Assembly: GCA_019925095.2 (NCBI GenBank) | Contig: CM034411.1 | Span: 12,772,001 to 12,836,000, forward strand | Direction of reading: 5' to 3' | From: Dendrolimus kikuchii | Lineage: Eukaryota > Arthropoda > Insecta > Lepidoptera > Lasiocampidae | Length of the DNA stretch: 64,000 nt | Shown: positions 11,580 through 23,518 of the stretch, in pieces | How the letters are laid out: each line of letters opens with the position of its first letter | Numbering within the stretch: the first letter of the stretch is position 1 | Notes under the pieces: generated by a model | The model's input: the letters and a program-made list of their open reading frames with translations, nothing else | The model's database searches: none | What the model was told of the DNA's origin: nothing | Made by a program: the position numbers and the translations under genes

Positions 11580-12384
11580 TGTCATATAAAGTAAACTCTA
11601 GATGCAACAAGAACGTCTGTATTTTGGAAAATAATGAATGTTTAGTAATTTTTGTGGGTTCAGACTAAAGCTAAAGCTAATTAATTATTATTTATCTACC
11701 CAACAATTATTTTTGATGAAACTTTAATTTTAAATTAAACTGCTTATACTTTAAAAGTTCTTTTGATTAATTATATAATCTGAATATTCAAATCGAAATT
11801 TAAAAATGTTGAAGATATATTACTTCTTAGGCCGATAAATTTTATGTTCATCGCGAATATTTCAAAGACAAATATACCAAACATCATGATATCTGGTTTA
11901 GTTAGGTGGCATAAATACATAAAAACAAATTTTGTCTCATAATTTCTTTTGGCTCATTCCGACATATATCTTACCAATCGTTCAAGCCTTACTATGGTTT
12001 AAAATTTTACATGAACTCTATACAAGTAATGTCAAAATCCAACCGATAGTAAGGCAAGCGAATGAATAGTAAGATATTGGAACCGGCCGTCCTTCGATTC
12101 GACTGCACATTGGTATTACAAGTCTCTAAAGACGACGATGACCACTTGTCATCAGGGGCCCAATTCTGCTATTTAAATATCTTGGCGTGGCGAAAACGTA
12201 CGATCTCATTGCGATATTATCAAAAATTCGTATTCTACTAAACCCACAATATCTTCTAAATATCATCGCGGCGGAATAATAGTAGAAAAACATTGGCATT
12301 ATTATCGTTAGAAGAAATGGCGTTAACAGAAATTAATATTGAAAAGCTACCAAAATTTTAAATATTTATTTCACGAGTTTTCGC
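11580..12384. other. AT-rich intergenic DNA
   Basis: No recognisable gene or repeat. Confidence 0.5.
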
Positions 12385-13205
12385 TTATATATACATATAT
12401 ATATACATATATATATACATACATACATACATAACTTCAAGCCAGTTCCCTTGCGGGGTAGGCACGAACAACAGAGCGCCATTTAGGCCCATTCTTACAC
12501 ACCTCACTTGCTTCTTTGACATTCATAACTCTTGTCATGCACACTCGTCTGTTCTTAAGGCTCCTGACATCACCCTCCGCTAGTACACGATCAATTTGAT
12601 CATGGAAGGTGTGTCTTGGCCTTCCACGACTTCTGCATCCATCCACTTTTGCATTGTATATCTGTTTAGTCATTCTTTCATCATGCATTCTTTCCACATG
12701 CCCGAACCACCGGAGCATTCGTTTCCTTACCTTCACCCCGACACTCTCTTTCAGACCAACTCTCTTTCTTACTTCGGTATTACGAACGCGGTCCGCGAGC
12801 GTCACTCCGCAGATTTTGCGCAGTGCTCGCATCTCAACCGCGTTTACTCTACTTTCATGCTCTCTCTTCCATACCCAACTCTCGCTTCCATACGTGAGCG
12901 TAGGTACCAGCACCGCGTTGTGTATGGCGAGCTGGGCCTTCTGGCTGAGGTTCTTAGCGCCTAGAAGTTTACCTAACGCTCCATTCAAACTATTCCCCAA
13001 ATTTACTCTTCTTTCTATATCAGCGGTGTACCTTTCATCCCTGCTAAAAGCACATCCAAGATATACAAACTCATTCACTTGCTCCAGCATAACATCATCG
13101 ACCATTATCCTTGCATTCGTTCTGGTTTCTTCTCTTTCAAACACCATAACCTTTGTTTTCTTCGCATTCAAATGTAAGCCTCTCGCCTGACAGTCATCTT
13201 TCATC
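12385..13205 (-). pseudogene. RTE-like LINE reverse transcriptase fragment
   Basis: On the minus strand an open frame of about 255 codons (13205 down to 12437) starts at [18 protein letters not shown]. It continues with [47 protein letters not shown] and [15 protein letters not shown], and ends YPARELA. This is the RT thumb-to-C-terminal part of an RTE-like LINE. The N-terminal endonuclease and the RT catalytic YADD region are missing, and upstream the frame runs into an (AT)n tract. On the plus strand the element ends with (CATA)n at 12417-12433, the reverse complement of the (TATG)n tail of its sister copies. The frame is still open, so the insertion is young or little decayed. Confidence 0.88.
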
Positions 13206-13210
13206 ATTGT

Positions 13211-13380
<170 letters not shown>

Positions 13381-13879
13381 TTTCTTTTAAGAGAGTTGTG
13401 TGCCACGACCACGCCATTGGAATTAGCCGAATACCGAATTCAGGCAAACCTACAATTGAGACGGTAGTATTCGACGACTTTGACGAGATAGTAATAGTAG
13501 AATTGAGCCCCAGGTGTACCGTCAGCCTATCCGCTGTACTCTAATAACAAAAAGTAGGTAGTTTCACATTTGCACATTAGTGTGGATACTGGCTGTATAT
13601 TACGAAAGTTAAAAAATACAGTCTTCCATTTTTAAACTTGTTCAAATTCAATTAAGAATACAAAAATCGGAATAAATCGACCGAGAAAGGAGAAATATCG
13701 AGAAGGCTCCCCATAAATAAGACGCGACGCCGCTACATCACGGATTCTGGGCTATAAAATAAGTGAGTAAAACCAATTTTTCTTCATCAGCGGGACGAGC
13801 GAAGGCCTGTCAACACATCTTCACGTTGAACGTACGTTGAACACTTGTTTAGCCGTCTAGTCACGAAAACTTGAAGTGT
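13381..13879. other. AT-rich spacer
   Basis: No recognisable gene or repeat. Confidence 0.5.
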
Positions 13880-14475
13880 ATTGGATTTTTCATGAAAGAC
13901 TCAGATGAGTGTAATAAATAAATAATATTATTTTTTCATATGTAGCAGCGGCTAGATTTTCCCTTTCAGGTCTATATGACAAACATGAATAGTAAGTAAA
14001 TTTACCACAAATTCTATGTTCATCCTTGTTGACAAAGATTTTATATTGCTGGAAACCAGCAGAGTGAGAATCAATCTCCTTAGTTAGTTTAAATTTTATT
14101 ATTTGACATCTCCCGTACTTCTTTTTTTTGAAGTGAAACTGCTTTAGAATCGTTGTGATTTGAAACTCGATGAAACGAAAAAGCGACACTAAAAAGATAT
14201 GAACACATAAATCTATAGGACTAAGCCTGCGAGAGAATGAGATCGAGTACATTATATTTGTTCATTAAAACACTATGCACATACAGATTTGGAAATGTTT
14301 TGAAGTTTTTTGTTAATACTTCAGATTTCGTGTTTTAAAGCTTAAATATATTATAACGATATAATATATGAAATGTGATGTCACGAATTTTAGAATCCCT
14401 CCCACCCCTTGTCACACTTTGTTTCACTTCTACTGCGTGTGAACTGCACCACACACACACACATTTTTTTCATGT
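13880..14475 (-). repeat. Family A repeat, longest copy
   Basis: Reverse-complement relative of 242-525. It runs from the GTGTGTGTGGTGCAGTTCACACG end (near 14470) to a block around 13900 with CAATATAAAATCTTTGTC. A 120-codon frame inside (13890-14252) resembles no known protein and is probably incidental. Confidence 0.65.
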
Positions 14476-14837
14476 AGATTTATCAATATGGATTATTAAA
14501 TAAACTGAGATATCTAAACATTTATTTAACAATTAATCTCCAAGAGCAGAACCCTAATACCTCATATCGTGCAACCAGCCAGTTATAAAGCTGTAAAATA
14601 ACGTTGTACAGACATAAACCTCTCTTGTCCATAAAAATTATATTAGGCAATTATGTAATTAAGTAGCTGCCCTATCGAGACGGTTTGGCCCGCTGTTAAA
14701 ATGTTAAGTAATTTCTTGATGACGTCACTTTAATATCAATTCATGATTTTGGGGAATATATATTAACTTTAATGGTGGTTTGAATACAGTCAAATATTGC
14801 ATCGCACCATGGAAAAAGAAGATAATAGAATATACTC

Positions 14838-14866
14838 ATCCGTGCAGGAACGGAGAAAGAATACAA
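14838..14866 (-). repeat. 5'-end scrap of repeat P
   Basis: Contains only the first 29 bases of repeat P: the CCGTGCAGGAACGG block and GAGAAAGAATACAA. The rest of the element is absent. See the repeat P findings. Confidence 0.7.
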
Positions 14867-14993
14867 CATTTATTGTTGCAAAATTTTGTGAGTTAGTCAA
14901 AGTGCATACACAAATTAAACAAGGAGATATATCCAGAATTGTATACATATTTTAAGAAAAGACATAGCCTAGTTCTAAAACGTTTATTAAATA

Positions 14994-15191
14994 CTAGCGA
15001 CCCGGCGCGGTTTCACCCACGCTCTGTCCCGCTCCCATGGTATATAGCGTCATCTTATATAGCCTATGACACTCCCTGTTAACGTAGCTTTCGAACAGTA
15101 AAAGAATTTTTAAAATCGGTTAGTCGATCCAGAGATTACCCCCTACAACGTCACAAACTCACAAACTTTACCTCTTTATAATATTAGTATA
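14994..15191 (-). mobile_element. Non-autonomous Helitron
   Basis: Read on the minus strand it starts with TATACTAATATTATAAAGAG (near 15191) and ends with CTAG (14997-14994) followed by T. Internal blocks such as ATCGGTTAGTCGATCCAGAG and ATAGCCTATGACACT are typical of insect Helitron families. No coding. Confidence 0.75.
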
Positions 15192-15369
15192 CCTAGATTA
15201 TTCTAATCCAAAACGCTCGTCAAATTAAAAGTTAGATACTATAAAACCAAGATACACATGAAATAATTATACCAATGTTTATACACTCTTTATGTCGTGA
15301 TTGGTTAAAATAAAAATGCAAAATTGTTAACTTTTAATCAAAAAATCAGTTTTCAAAATCAATATAATA

Positions 15370-15682
15370 TCCGTGCAGGAACGGAGAAAGAATACAATTT
15401 CCTGCGGCCGGGCGGCCTGTCGTAAGAGGCGACAAAACAACCCACAGCCAGGTGGTAGGGCATTTGCCCGTCTGGATGGCTACCACACCTGGTCTAGAGT
15501 ATGCGGCCGTAACTACCTTGAGTTGAGTTTCGGCATAAGCGGCCAGTTTCCAGTCTCCCTTTGGAGAGCAGCAGTGCATTTATAGTACATTTGGTGTTGC
15601 GAATATCCGTAAGCGATAGTAACTGCTTTCCACCAGTAGGCAGTCTGCGTGTCTGCTGAACTCGTGCAATTAAAATAAAAAA
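15370..15682 (-). repeat. Repeat P (near full length)
   Basis: Starts with CCGTGCAGGAACGGAGAAAG on the plus strand here and runs to GCTGAACTCGTGCAATTAAAATAAA, with all internal blocks in order. The A-rich 3' end lies at the right, so the element points along the plus-strand sequence as printed. The strand symbol follows the convention, used throughout this list, that the T-rich-first orientation is plus. Confidence 0.85.
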
Positions 15683-15829
15683 TAGACTATTGCAAAAAGG
15701 TGGTTTCTGGTGTACTTTATAATGTAATGCCTCATTATGAACTTTATAAAATACCAGACCTTGAACCAGAAGGAAACTTAAATTTAAGACTGTAATAGGT
15801 ACATCAATTAACTTCCATTTTTTATTTAA

Positions 15830-16230
15830 TACCAGCTGACCCGGCAAACTTCGTACCGCCTCAGAATCAATAAATAAAAAACATTGATTTCTGAACGACG
15901 GGACGAACATCAAACGTTTGACATTCAAAACAAAAAAACTAAAAACAAAAACTTTTCTTTTAAATTTAATTTGATTACTGAACGACTTTTTTTAATTTGA
16001 ATTGATTTCTAAACGACGGGTCGAACATCAAATATTTGACAGGTATGAAAGCGAAATTGTTGTTTTTACTATATTACAAGCATTTATTTCATATTTAATC
16101 ACCTTTTAAACCTTCCCTGGCCTTCCACAAATAATTCAAAACCAAAATTAGCCAAATCAGTCAAGCCGTTCTCGAGTTTTAACGAACCTAACGAACAGCA
16201 ATCTATTTTTATACATATAGATATATATAT
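15830..16230 (-). mobile_element. Helitron-like element
   Basis: Begins AGCTGACCCGGCAAACTTCG, a sequence widespread at the 3' ends (read in reverse) of insect Helitrons. It contains CAGTCAAGCCGTTCTCGAG and ends in an ATACATATAGATATATATAT stretch. Internally it holds a short direct repeat (TTGATTTCTGAACGACGGG and TTGATTTCTAAACGACGGG) about 130 bases apart. The CTAG border is not clean. Confidence 0.6.
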
Positions 16231-16538
16231 CAAACCTATTTAAATATCACAAAGACACATTCGTGATTATTTAAATTATAAAGGATTGTCGATGGTCCGC
16301 ATCCCATAAAAAGTGCCAATCAACAACGGACATACGAACGTATGATTTATTATTATTTATGTATGGAAATTATGAAGCTTCCCTCGAATGTTAATGAATA
16401 TATCCTTATAAGGATTATTAAATGGTAAAAACTAAAAGATTTTGTGTAATAAACATTGATATATAAAGTAATAAATAAATATTTATCGATTCCCATCTGA
16501 TTGTATAATTTCAAAGCTTAACGTTTTCCTGATATTTA

Positions 16539-16864
16539 TCTTTATATATAAAAATGAATCACAGAAATGTATGTACGCGCATAACTTGAGAACGACTATA
16601 CTGATTTTGATGAAATTTTGTGTGTGTGTTTGAGTGGGTACCGGGATGATTTAGATCCACAATTGGAACCGGTAGGTGGCGCTGAGATCGGTTTCTAGAA
16701 ACCTCGTAATCACCTGGACCGATTTTGATGATTTTGTTCTTGTGTGTTTGAGTGGGTTCCCGGATGGTTTAGATTCACAATTAGAACCGGTAGGTGACGC
16801 TGAGATCGGGATCGGTTTAGTAATTCAGAAAATATGGCGGTACAAAGTTCGCCGGGTCAACTAG
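16539..16864 (+). mobile_element. Non-autonomous Helitron
   Basis: Starts TCTTTATATATAAAAATGAA after an A and ends CTAG (16861-16864) before a T. The internal block ACCGGTAGG(T)GGCGCTGAGATCGG occurs twice (near 16665 and 16785), so part of the element is tandemly duplicated. Closely related to 898-1660, 11272-11579 and 55290-55558. Confidence 0.85.
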
Positions 16865-16869
16865 TTTAT

Positions 16870-17523
16870 TTTATAACTGCAATGTAACAGCACAACTTCG
16901 TTCGCGTTGTCATGACAACTTATTTGTTAGTCAATTGCAACGGGATTAGAAAACGCTACCGCAGTGCCAGCTTTTTGTGCTATATTTATCGATCATACAA
17001 AAACGACGACATTTATTGGGATAATAAGTATCCTAAGTAGTTACGGAATATAAGATAGCTTTGTGTCGAGTTTCATTTGAATCCGTTCACTAGTTCTCGC
17101 GTGATGCTCTAACAGAGACATAATCAATTCTAATTCTAATGGTCTTAGGGCCGATTTTTCAATCATCCTTCCTTTTTATTCTCTATTTTGTTGGTAGTTA
17201 TTGTGGTGACATTTTTTATATCAATATTGACCTTATTAAAATAGACATTTTATCTAATTTTCGTATAATTATAACTTTTTTGTAATTAATTGTTTGAGTC
17301 AATTTTTATTTTTATATATAAATATTTTTTTTATGGAAACGTGATTGATTTATGTATTAATTTTGTGTTTTATATTTAAGAATATTAATTATTGTATATT
17401 TCCCAAACAAATTAAATAAATAAATCAGATAAAAGACATCAGCCCAATAAATTATAATCTGACTGAATTCAGAAGTGAAACAATTCAAATGTTTTATTCA
17501 TATGGCTGTCATTTGTTTATTTT
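16870..17523. other. AT-rich spacer
   Basis: No gene. A faint Helitron-like tail (GTTTCATTTGAATCCGTTCA and ACTAGTTCTCGCGTGATGC near 17070-17110) is visible. Nothing else is recognisable. Confidence 0.45.
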
Positions 17524-17527
17524 GTAT

Positions 17528-17992
17528 TGTTACGACCGAGGTTCCGACAAAAGTAGATACACACCTGCATACCATAAAAGCACACTTTATTACCTTTTTG
17601 CCATTTAGACTTCTTTTATTTACTTTGTGTTTAACAATTGTAATTATAAAAAACAGCCCATTGTGTATTGTAATTTTTTATGGTAGTCATAAGCCAGGTG
17701 TGATTCTAAGAAATTCAGTCCACGCGGGCGAGAGACATATTGTATCGGTGCAGTATAAAGCAATGGCCCAATGGAGAGATCGGCAGTCGAGCGATAACCA
17801 GCCGCGAGGCAATACTTGTGTAGATTCGGTAATCTATTTAGTGACGGACTTTGCGCGTGTTATGGAATCATGCATTACGTTTGGACTGATTGTGTTCAGT
17901 TATATTTGTACCTGTATACGTGTTTGTATAGTTTTAATAAATTCTATAATAATTCCAACGGCATTTTAATTCGAGTCCTGCAACTCGTAACA
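17528..17992 (+). mobile_element. Solo LTR, family L (copy 1)
   Basis: Starts TGTTACGA and ends TCGTAACA, flanked by GTAT on both sides (17524-17527, 17993-17996), a 4-base target duplication. A TATA box (GTATAAAG near 17754) and a polyadenylation signal (AATAAA near 17937) mark U3 and R. Internal sequence (primer site, gag, pol) is absent, so this is the product of recombination between two LTRs. Confidence 0.9.
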
Positions 17993-18019
17993 GTATTTAT
18001 AATATTCTATGAATAACTA

Positions 18020-18449
18020 TTATATCTGGTGATTGAAAATTCGGCCCTTATTCATATTGAGTTAGAGTAAAGAAGGCTTCTTTGTGGTTCTTAAAGAAGA
18101 AGACGGTAAAAGCTGCCTTTTCGAAATCTGCTGATCTGAATTAGCGTACCTCTGATTTTTTTTTTTAATTCAATGTTCAAACTCGACCACTCTACAGATT
18201 TATTATATCATATTCATATTTTTTTCTCATTTGCCTGTGCTCGTGTATGTCACTAATGGCCTTAGCAGAAGATCAGCGCTGGTTATCTAAACCGGCAATT
18301 TTGCTGAGCTAAGACCAAATTAGGACTACATTTACTTATTGTTTTTATTTAAATAGTTTAAGTAATTTTTATTGTAGTTCTAAATAACTCTTTTTCTTTC
18401 TTTCTTCTTTCTTTTTTTATATTATAGATATTATGCGTAATTTAAAGAT
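18020..18449. other. AT-rich spacer
   Basis: No gene. 18050-18160 resembles 41285-41350 (TATTGAGTTAGA, AGGCTTCTTT, GAAGAC), which there precedes the CR1-like LINE. Otherwise nothing. Confidence 0.45.
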
Positions 18450-18668
18450 TTTACTAAACAGATATACAATGCAAAAGTGGATGGATGCAGAAGTCGTGGA
18501 AGGCCACGACACACCTTCCATGATCAAATTGATGATGTACTGCAGAAGGTGATGTCAGGAGCCTTAAGAACAGACGAGCGTGCATGACAAGAGCTATGAA
18601 TGTCAAAGAAGCAAGTGAGGTGTGTAAGAATAAGCCTGAATGGCGCTCTGTTGTTATGTATGTATGTA
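18450..18668 (+). pseudogene. RTE-like LINE ORF2 C-terminal scrap
   Basis: Starts at ACTAAACAGATATACAATGC and continues with the [16 protein letters not shown] and [14 protein letters not shown] coding blocks. It has a one-base loss (CTGCAGAAGG where sister copies have CTAGCAGAAGG). The coding end ([10 protein letters not shown] and stop) is missing, and CTCTGTTG joins directly to the TATGTATGTATG tail. It is a dead fragment. Confidence 0.8.
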
Positions 18669-18684
18669 AAGATTTTATTCACAG

Positions 18685-19030
18685 CTAGCTGTACCCGCGT
18701 CTTCGTTCGTGTGGAACTTGTGGAATTTATCAGTTACATATGCTAACAAGAGTTCTAAAGGCCACCCCATTGATGAAGCAATACCTCTTTACAATGTTAA
18801 TCAATGGACTATCCCTAGTTTTTACACGCTTCTTGGTTTTACTACACCATTACACACTTTTAGTCAGGATCGTCGCAAGTGGAAATTTATCTCTTCTGTC
18901 TACCCCTATGGGAAACAGGCGTGTTAATATGGATGTATGTTATTCAAATCAAGTTCCGCTGGAAACATTTTTTGAAAGTCATAGAAATACCTTTTTTTGT
19001 TGATGCTGGGGAAATGGGGGGGAATGCATT
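18685..19030 (-). mobile_element. Helitron-like element
   Basis: CTAGCTGTACCCGCGTCTTC at the left is the reversed terminal CTAG signature common to insect Helitrons (compare 35341). Internal blocks ATTGATGAAGCAATACCTCT and GGTTTTACTACACCATTAC follow. The far end is not defined. Two overlapping frames of 72-87 codons here are incidental. Confidence 0.6.
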
Positions 19031-19224
19031 TGCGCATATCTTCGGGCAATAGGAAGGTCATACGTACATCTAAATAAAAAATTTAATCTACTTGCTATTG
19101 TATGTACACCGCTTCGCAACGTGTTTTATGAGAAGAAGCGGCGAGTATCTGTCGAACAAAACGTCTAGCTAAAAATTCTTATTGCTCATATTTATCTATC
19201 TCAGGTTCTTACATAAAGTGCGTT

Positions 19225-19400
19225 ACTTTTATAATGCTGTTTTATTGATTGTTTGGGATTCGCCTAAAAACTATTGGGCCGATTTCGATGCGGTTTTCGC
19301 TGATCGACAGCTAATTTCTAGACTTAAACTCTGCGCTACTTTTTATCTTGGGAATCCCACGGGAATTTTGCTGGGAATGATATAAAATGGGCAGATTAAA
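19225..19400 (+). mobile_element. Helitron-like fragment, left half
   Basis: Contains AACTATTGGGCCGATTTCGA and CTTGGGAATCCCACGGGAAT. A related right half (CCCGGGAACCCCGCGGGAAT and GTGGACGAAGTCGCGG) lies at 21373-21425, beyond the LINE at 19600-21285. The LINE may have split one element. Confidence 0.5.
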
Positions 19401-19599
19401 AAAATCCATTTCCAATATGATTTTTTACTGATCGATAGGAAATTTACTTTATTAATAAAAAGTGTGATATTTTTTATCCCCGGAATAAAAATTAGCTCTT
19501 TGATAGGTTTATATCACAGTATTTGTCCGTTGTGTTTCGATACATGTGATAGTAAATTTATAATAAAATTATAAACTAAACTATCTTATTATTTAATAT

Positions 19600-21285
19600 A
19601 CAGTACAAGCGATTATAGACTGTGTATCAAATCGCTGCCAGATGGGAGCGTGCCCAGAAGGCTGGCTACATTGCCGCGCTGTATGGCGATGCTTATTTGT
19701 TGGGCGAAATATGAGCCAGCCTTCTGATCACGGGTGGCATCAAAGAGTTTCTTGCAAATCTCTTTGAAGAAACTCTTTGCCGACGGACCCCACGGACCTA
19801 ATGTTTCAACTCCAAACGGCACAAATATGTAACCCCTTCCTAAGGTTCCATATTTGCGCCGTTTGAGAGCTTCAGCTTTTGAAGCAGCGTTGCCAGCCTC
19901 TAACTCAGTCATTGGAAGATGCGACGGGGCCAGAGTGTCTACACATGTCGCGTCCCAAACAAGCGGCCGTCCCATCTTCCAAGGAATAAGTGACATACCA
20001 TCCGGCCTCTTGCCATCGTCGCGTACCAAGTCATTCGGTTCTAATACGGCCGGTACGCCGACGCTGAAAAGAGCCCGGCGGATGATGTGATTGAGGTTGG
20101 CATGGCGAGATTTTCGACCAACACTATGTAAACATGCTAATCCGTGGCGCCCATACGGGTCCACCATACTCCCACACTGGCAACGATGGGATACACAACA
20201 TGGAGCCCCCAAGCGAAGGCTCGCAGCTAATCGAAATGTAGAATGGTCTAGGATTGTGCCTGTATTGAAGGATGGGTGTGCCTGCAGCCATTGTCCAGAC
20301 TCCCAAGTAGCAACGGCCAAAAGGCGAGCGCGCTCTGTCGACCTAGAACACGTTTGTAAAAGATTTTCCCGTGTCAGTTCGCAGAGCGGCTCGTCCCAAG
20401 CTCGTTGGGAAGTCGGAACAGTGGGCAGGTTAGAGTTAGGGCAAGCCATTGTCCAGGCTCTTTTGGCATCGGTCAAATATGGAATTTCAAAATGTAAATT
20501 ACTTTTTTCTAAAATTTTTAATACCAAATCACTTGTGCTATAAACCGATGACAAAAAAGCCGGTAAAGCAACACTGGAAATTTTGCGGACGCCTAGGCCT
20601 AGGCCTTATCGGTAGTGAGCATTGTGACCACGTTCGGTCGTCCATGTCCAAATTTATTATGGATATGAGGGTATCCCTCACGATGCTATCCAGCGTATTT
20701 AAAAGCAGAGTTTCCTTAAAAAGTTGGCAGCACCGGAGGGCATACGTAAATTTAGGCACGAAAAAGCAGTACCGGATGATAGTGAATGCCATATGGGTAT
20801 TAATTTTGAATAAACGATCTGAAGTATTACGAAAATTTTGAAAATTCTCTTCGACGAAACCCGGTAGGGCCTCGTCGAAGATTGGCGCGCCTAGGAGGCG
20901 AAGTGAAGACATATTAACCATTTTAATTTTGGGAGCTATTAATTGTATTTTTGAAAGTATTTTTGTTTCGCTGTCTGTTTTATTTATGTAACATTCACAT
21001 TTATCAAAGTTGATTTCCAGGCCTATGCTTTGGAGATCTGCTTTTAAATTAATTAAATCGTCTAGAACCGTATTTACTTCGCCTCCCAGAGTGCCATCAT
21101 CCAGATACCAAACGTTGAATTTGGATTTCAAACGGGTAATGATTGGATGGATAGCTAAGCTAAAAATGGCTGGCCCCAAGGGGTCGCCTTGTTGACAACC
21201 AGTCTGAGAATATAATAAATTGTCTTGAAAAATTAATTTTGAATTTTGACTGTAACACTGCCAAAGAAAGTGGTAACAATCAGGT
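19600..21285 (-). pseudogene. Non-LTR retrotransposon with RT and restriction-like endonuclease
   Basis: Read from right to left. From about 21279 broken coding gives TGCQQGDPLGPAIFS and then WYLDDGTLGG, the catalytic [FY]xDD of reverse transcriptase, up to 20538. A frameshift moves the frame to 20554-19613 (313 codons). This second part carries CQCGSMVD, HGLAC and RKSRHANLNHII (a CCHC zinc region). It then has RDDGKRPDGMSL followed by GRPLVWDATCVD, a PD...D arrangement like the restriction-like endonuclease (RLE) of R2/NeSL/Dong-type elements, and ends near IQRGNVASLLGTLP. It is 5'-truncated, as expected of target-primed insertion, and lacks the RT fingers. The family name is uncertain; the RT and RLE calls rest on visible motifs. 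Related fragments lie at 33235, 40725 and 63790. Confidence 0.85.
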
Positions 21286-21289
21286 TACA

Positions 21290-21930
21290 ACAAAATTAGC
21301 TTATTCCGACCCAGTTTGCACTAAAACAATAGCTTGCATTCTTTTTTAAACGCTGCGATATTATGCGACTTTATATCCCGGGAACCCCGCGGGAATTTCA
21401 ATTTAAACGTGGACGAAGTCGCGGCCATATCCTAGCATGTTATACAATTACTTTTCGGAGAAGAATAAAAGAAGATTTAAAGCGCCATATGGACTACATT
21501 TCCCTATCTAATTTCATCCGTGTAGACTGAGTAGTTTCCATCAAAAATGACTGGTGACATACAAGTACAAACAGACTGACAGATACAACAGACACATGAA
21601 CGTTTCATTTCTGCCAAAATTGCTACGGAACCCCAAGAACGTTGTCACAAAGAAATCGATTTTGCCTTCAATTTTAAATAATAATTACATTCATGTTATA
21701 ATGAAATGCATTGAATACCCTGCTGATGTGGCATGACGCGTGAGTGGTTACCGATACAATGGACTCGCATTGTTTCGACTTTAAAAGGTAATTAACAGGG
21801 AATATTGAGTGCGCTTTTGATACAGCTGATATTTTATAATGCATATATATATACTACATTATTTCATTTTAGTTCATGACTGAACCGAATCATTACTTTT
21901 TCTTTAAGTTTTGTACGTGGTAGAGCCATG
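21290..21930. other. Spacer with a Helitron-like scrap
   Basis: 21373-21425 is the probable right half of the Helitron-like element at 19225. The rest is AT-rich, without recognisable genes. Confidence 0.45.
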
Positions 21931-21933
21931 AGT

Positions 21934-22320
21934 TGTGTTCAACATTAATAGCCAGGTTCCAGCCCTATCTATGCCCTATCGGCAGTACTTTTAGTGTTCC
22001 AAATGTTCATAGGGGACGGTAACAACTTTCCGTTACAGTTGGCCAGCCTTTCTGCTGTACTCCAGCAATAAAATAAAAAAACTATATTCTTTGACGGATA
22101 AATCGGCTAAATAAGAAAGTAATTACACTTTTAAAAACGAAATTTAAATCCGTGAAGAAAATAAATCTGTTTGTGTATGTAATGCTATGCTACGGACGTG
22201 GTAGAGCGATGCTGGAAATGTTAAGCCAGGTAGATCGCTGTGATACCATCACAGAATATCGTCGTGAAACAGTTACTTGAGCTAATCGTATTTCGTACGA
22301 TGCCCGAGAGTTACTAAACT
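21934..22320 (-). repeat. Composite repeat: repeat P piece plus flank
   Basis: 21934-22082 is the A-tailed end of a diverged repeat P (AACAACTTTCCG, GCTGTACTCCAGCAATAAAA). 22083-22235 is the reverse complement of 2055-2215, and 22236-22320 continues with GTGATACCATCACAGAATATCG, related to 28690 and 32430. Confidence 0.7.
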
Positions 22321-22351
22321 ATAAATTGAACTGTCCAAAAATACAAAATAC

Positions 22352-22660
22352 TTTTTTTTTATTGCAGGAATTCAGCAGACAGACAGACGGCCCACTTGGA
22401 AAGCGGTTACCATCGCCTATGGACATTTGCAACACCAAAGGTGCTACAAATGCGCTACCGCCCTCTTAAAGGAGCCTGGAACCTAGTCACTACTGCCGGA
22501 ACATATCTCAAGTTTGTTATGGCGACGTACTTTAGACCAAGGGTGGTAGCCATCCAGTCGGGCAAATCCCCTACCACCTGGCTGTGGGTTGTTTTGTCAC
22601 CTCTTACGACAGGCCGCCCGGCCGCAGGAAATTGTATTCTTTCTCCATTCCTGCACGGAT
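22352..22660 (+). repeat. Repeat P (near full length)
   Basis: T-run and ATTGCAGG at the left, then all blocks up to TCCATTCCTGCACGGAT. It lies only 30 bases from the oppositely oriented composite copy at 21934-22320. Confidence 0.85.
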
Positions 22661-23405
22661 GATTCTTCTGGGTATAATACATACATACATATGTAGATAT
22701 GTATTTCCATATAATCCCACTACGTCACTAACGTATCCCGTACCTACAAGTGTATCGCCTGATTCGGTACTGAATTAAAACATACATTCCTACAGGAACA
22801 TTCCATAATTGAGCTCAAACATCGAATCAACGAACGACATGAACTATGTTTACCCGATAGTAATGTGACATAATTTCGATTGAGTCATCCGAGTCAGTTA
22901 ATTATGTTGTTCAGTCTATGGTACAAAGTAGAAACAAATTGTAAGATTATATTTTCATTGACACTTCTTTATTGGCACAGTATATTAGTAATAACACGTT
23001 TACAATATTAATAAAACCTTAAACGTAAAAATACTTTTCAATTATTTTTATTTTTGCGACTGCTAAACTTCGGATCATGAACTAATCGCAAACATTTTGA
23101 ACAAAGGTCAGATAAGAAAGCGTATAACGATTGATGAAAGTTCATAGATGAAAAGAAAGGTTCGTGTCACATTGTAATAATTAAACATCGGAATTAGTGA
23201 CATTAAATATGTCTGCATATCTTTCTTTCCAAATAAGACAATGGACAAAATATCTATTAGATATTATGCCGTCGTACATACTAATTGTATATAAAAGCGA
23301 CTACGTGACGCATAATGTTTTGCCAATATGTTTTGTTCTTAGTTTTGATATCCTGACTGAATTTTAAACTTACACAATTGGACTATTTTAATAATAGAAC
23401 TTAAA
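22661..23405. other. AT-rich spacer
   Basis: No recognisable gene or repeat, apart from a short (CATA)n run at 22680-22690. Confidence 0.45.
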
Positions 23406-23407
23406 TT

Positions 23408-23518
23408 TCTTCGAGGCCGACAGCACGTTAGCAGCACCTCTGATGTTACGAATTTCCATCGGCTCCCATCAGGTGAGCCGTCAGTCTGTCTACTGTACTC
23501 CAGCAATAAAAAAATTAT
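23408..23518 (-). repeat. Repeat P, A-tailed end only
   Basis: GACAGCACGTTAGCAGCACC through GTCTACTGTACTCCAGCAATAAAAAA. A diverged, truncated copy. Confidence 0.7.

Noticed and set aside
12596..13190. Plus-strand frames of 122 and 193 codons (and 59504-59872)
   Set aside because: Shadows of the RTE-like LINE coding strand; they recur wherever that LINE does.
17475..18016. 164-codon frame as a membrane protein
   Set aside because: It spans a solo LTR from end to end; hydrophobic residues reflect T-rich DNA.
19854..20543. Plus-strand frames of 78 and 150 codons
   Set aside because: Shadows of the minus-strand RLE-type LINE coding sequence.
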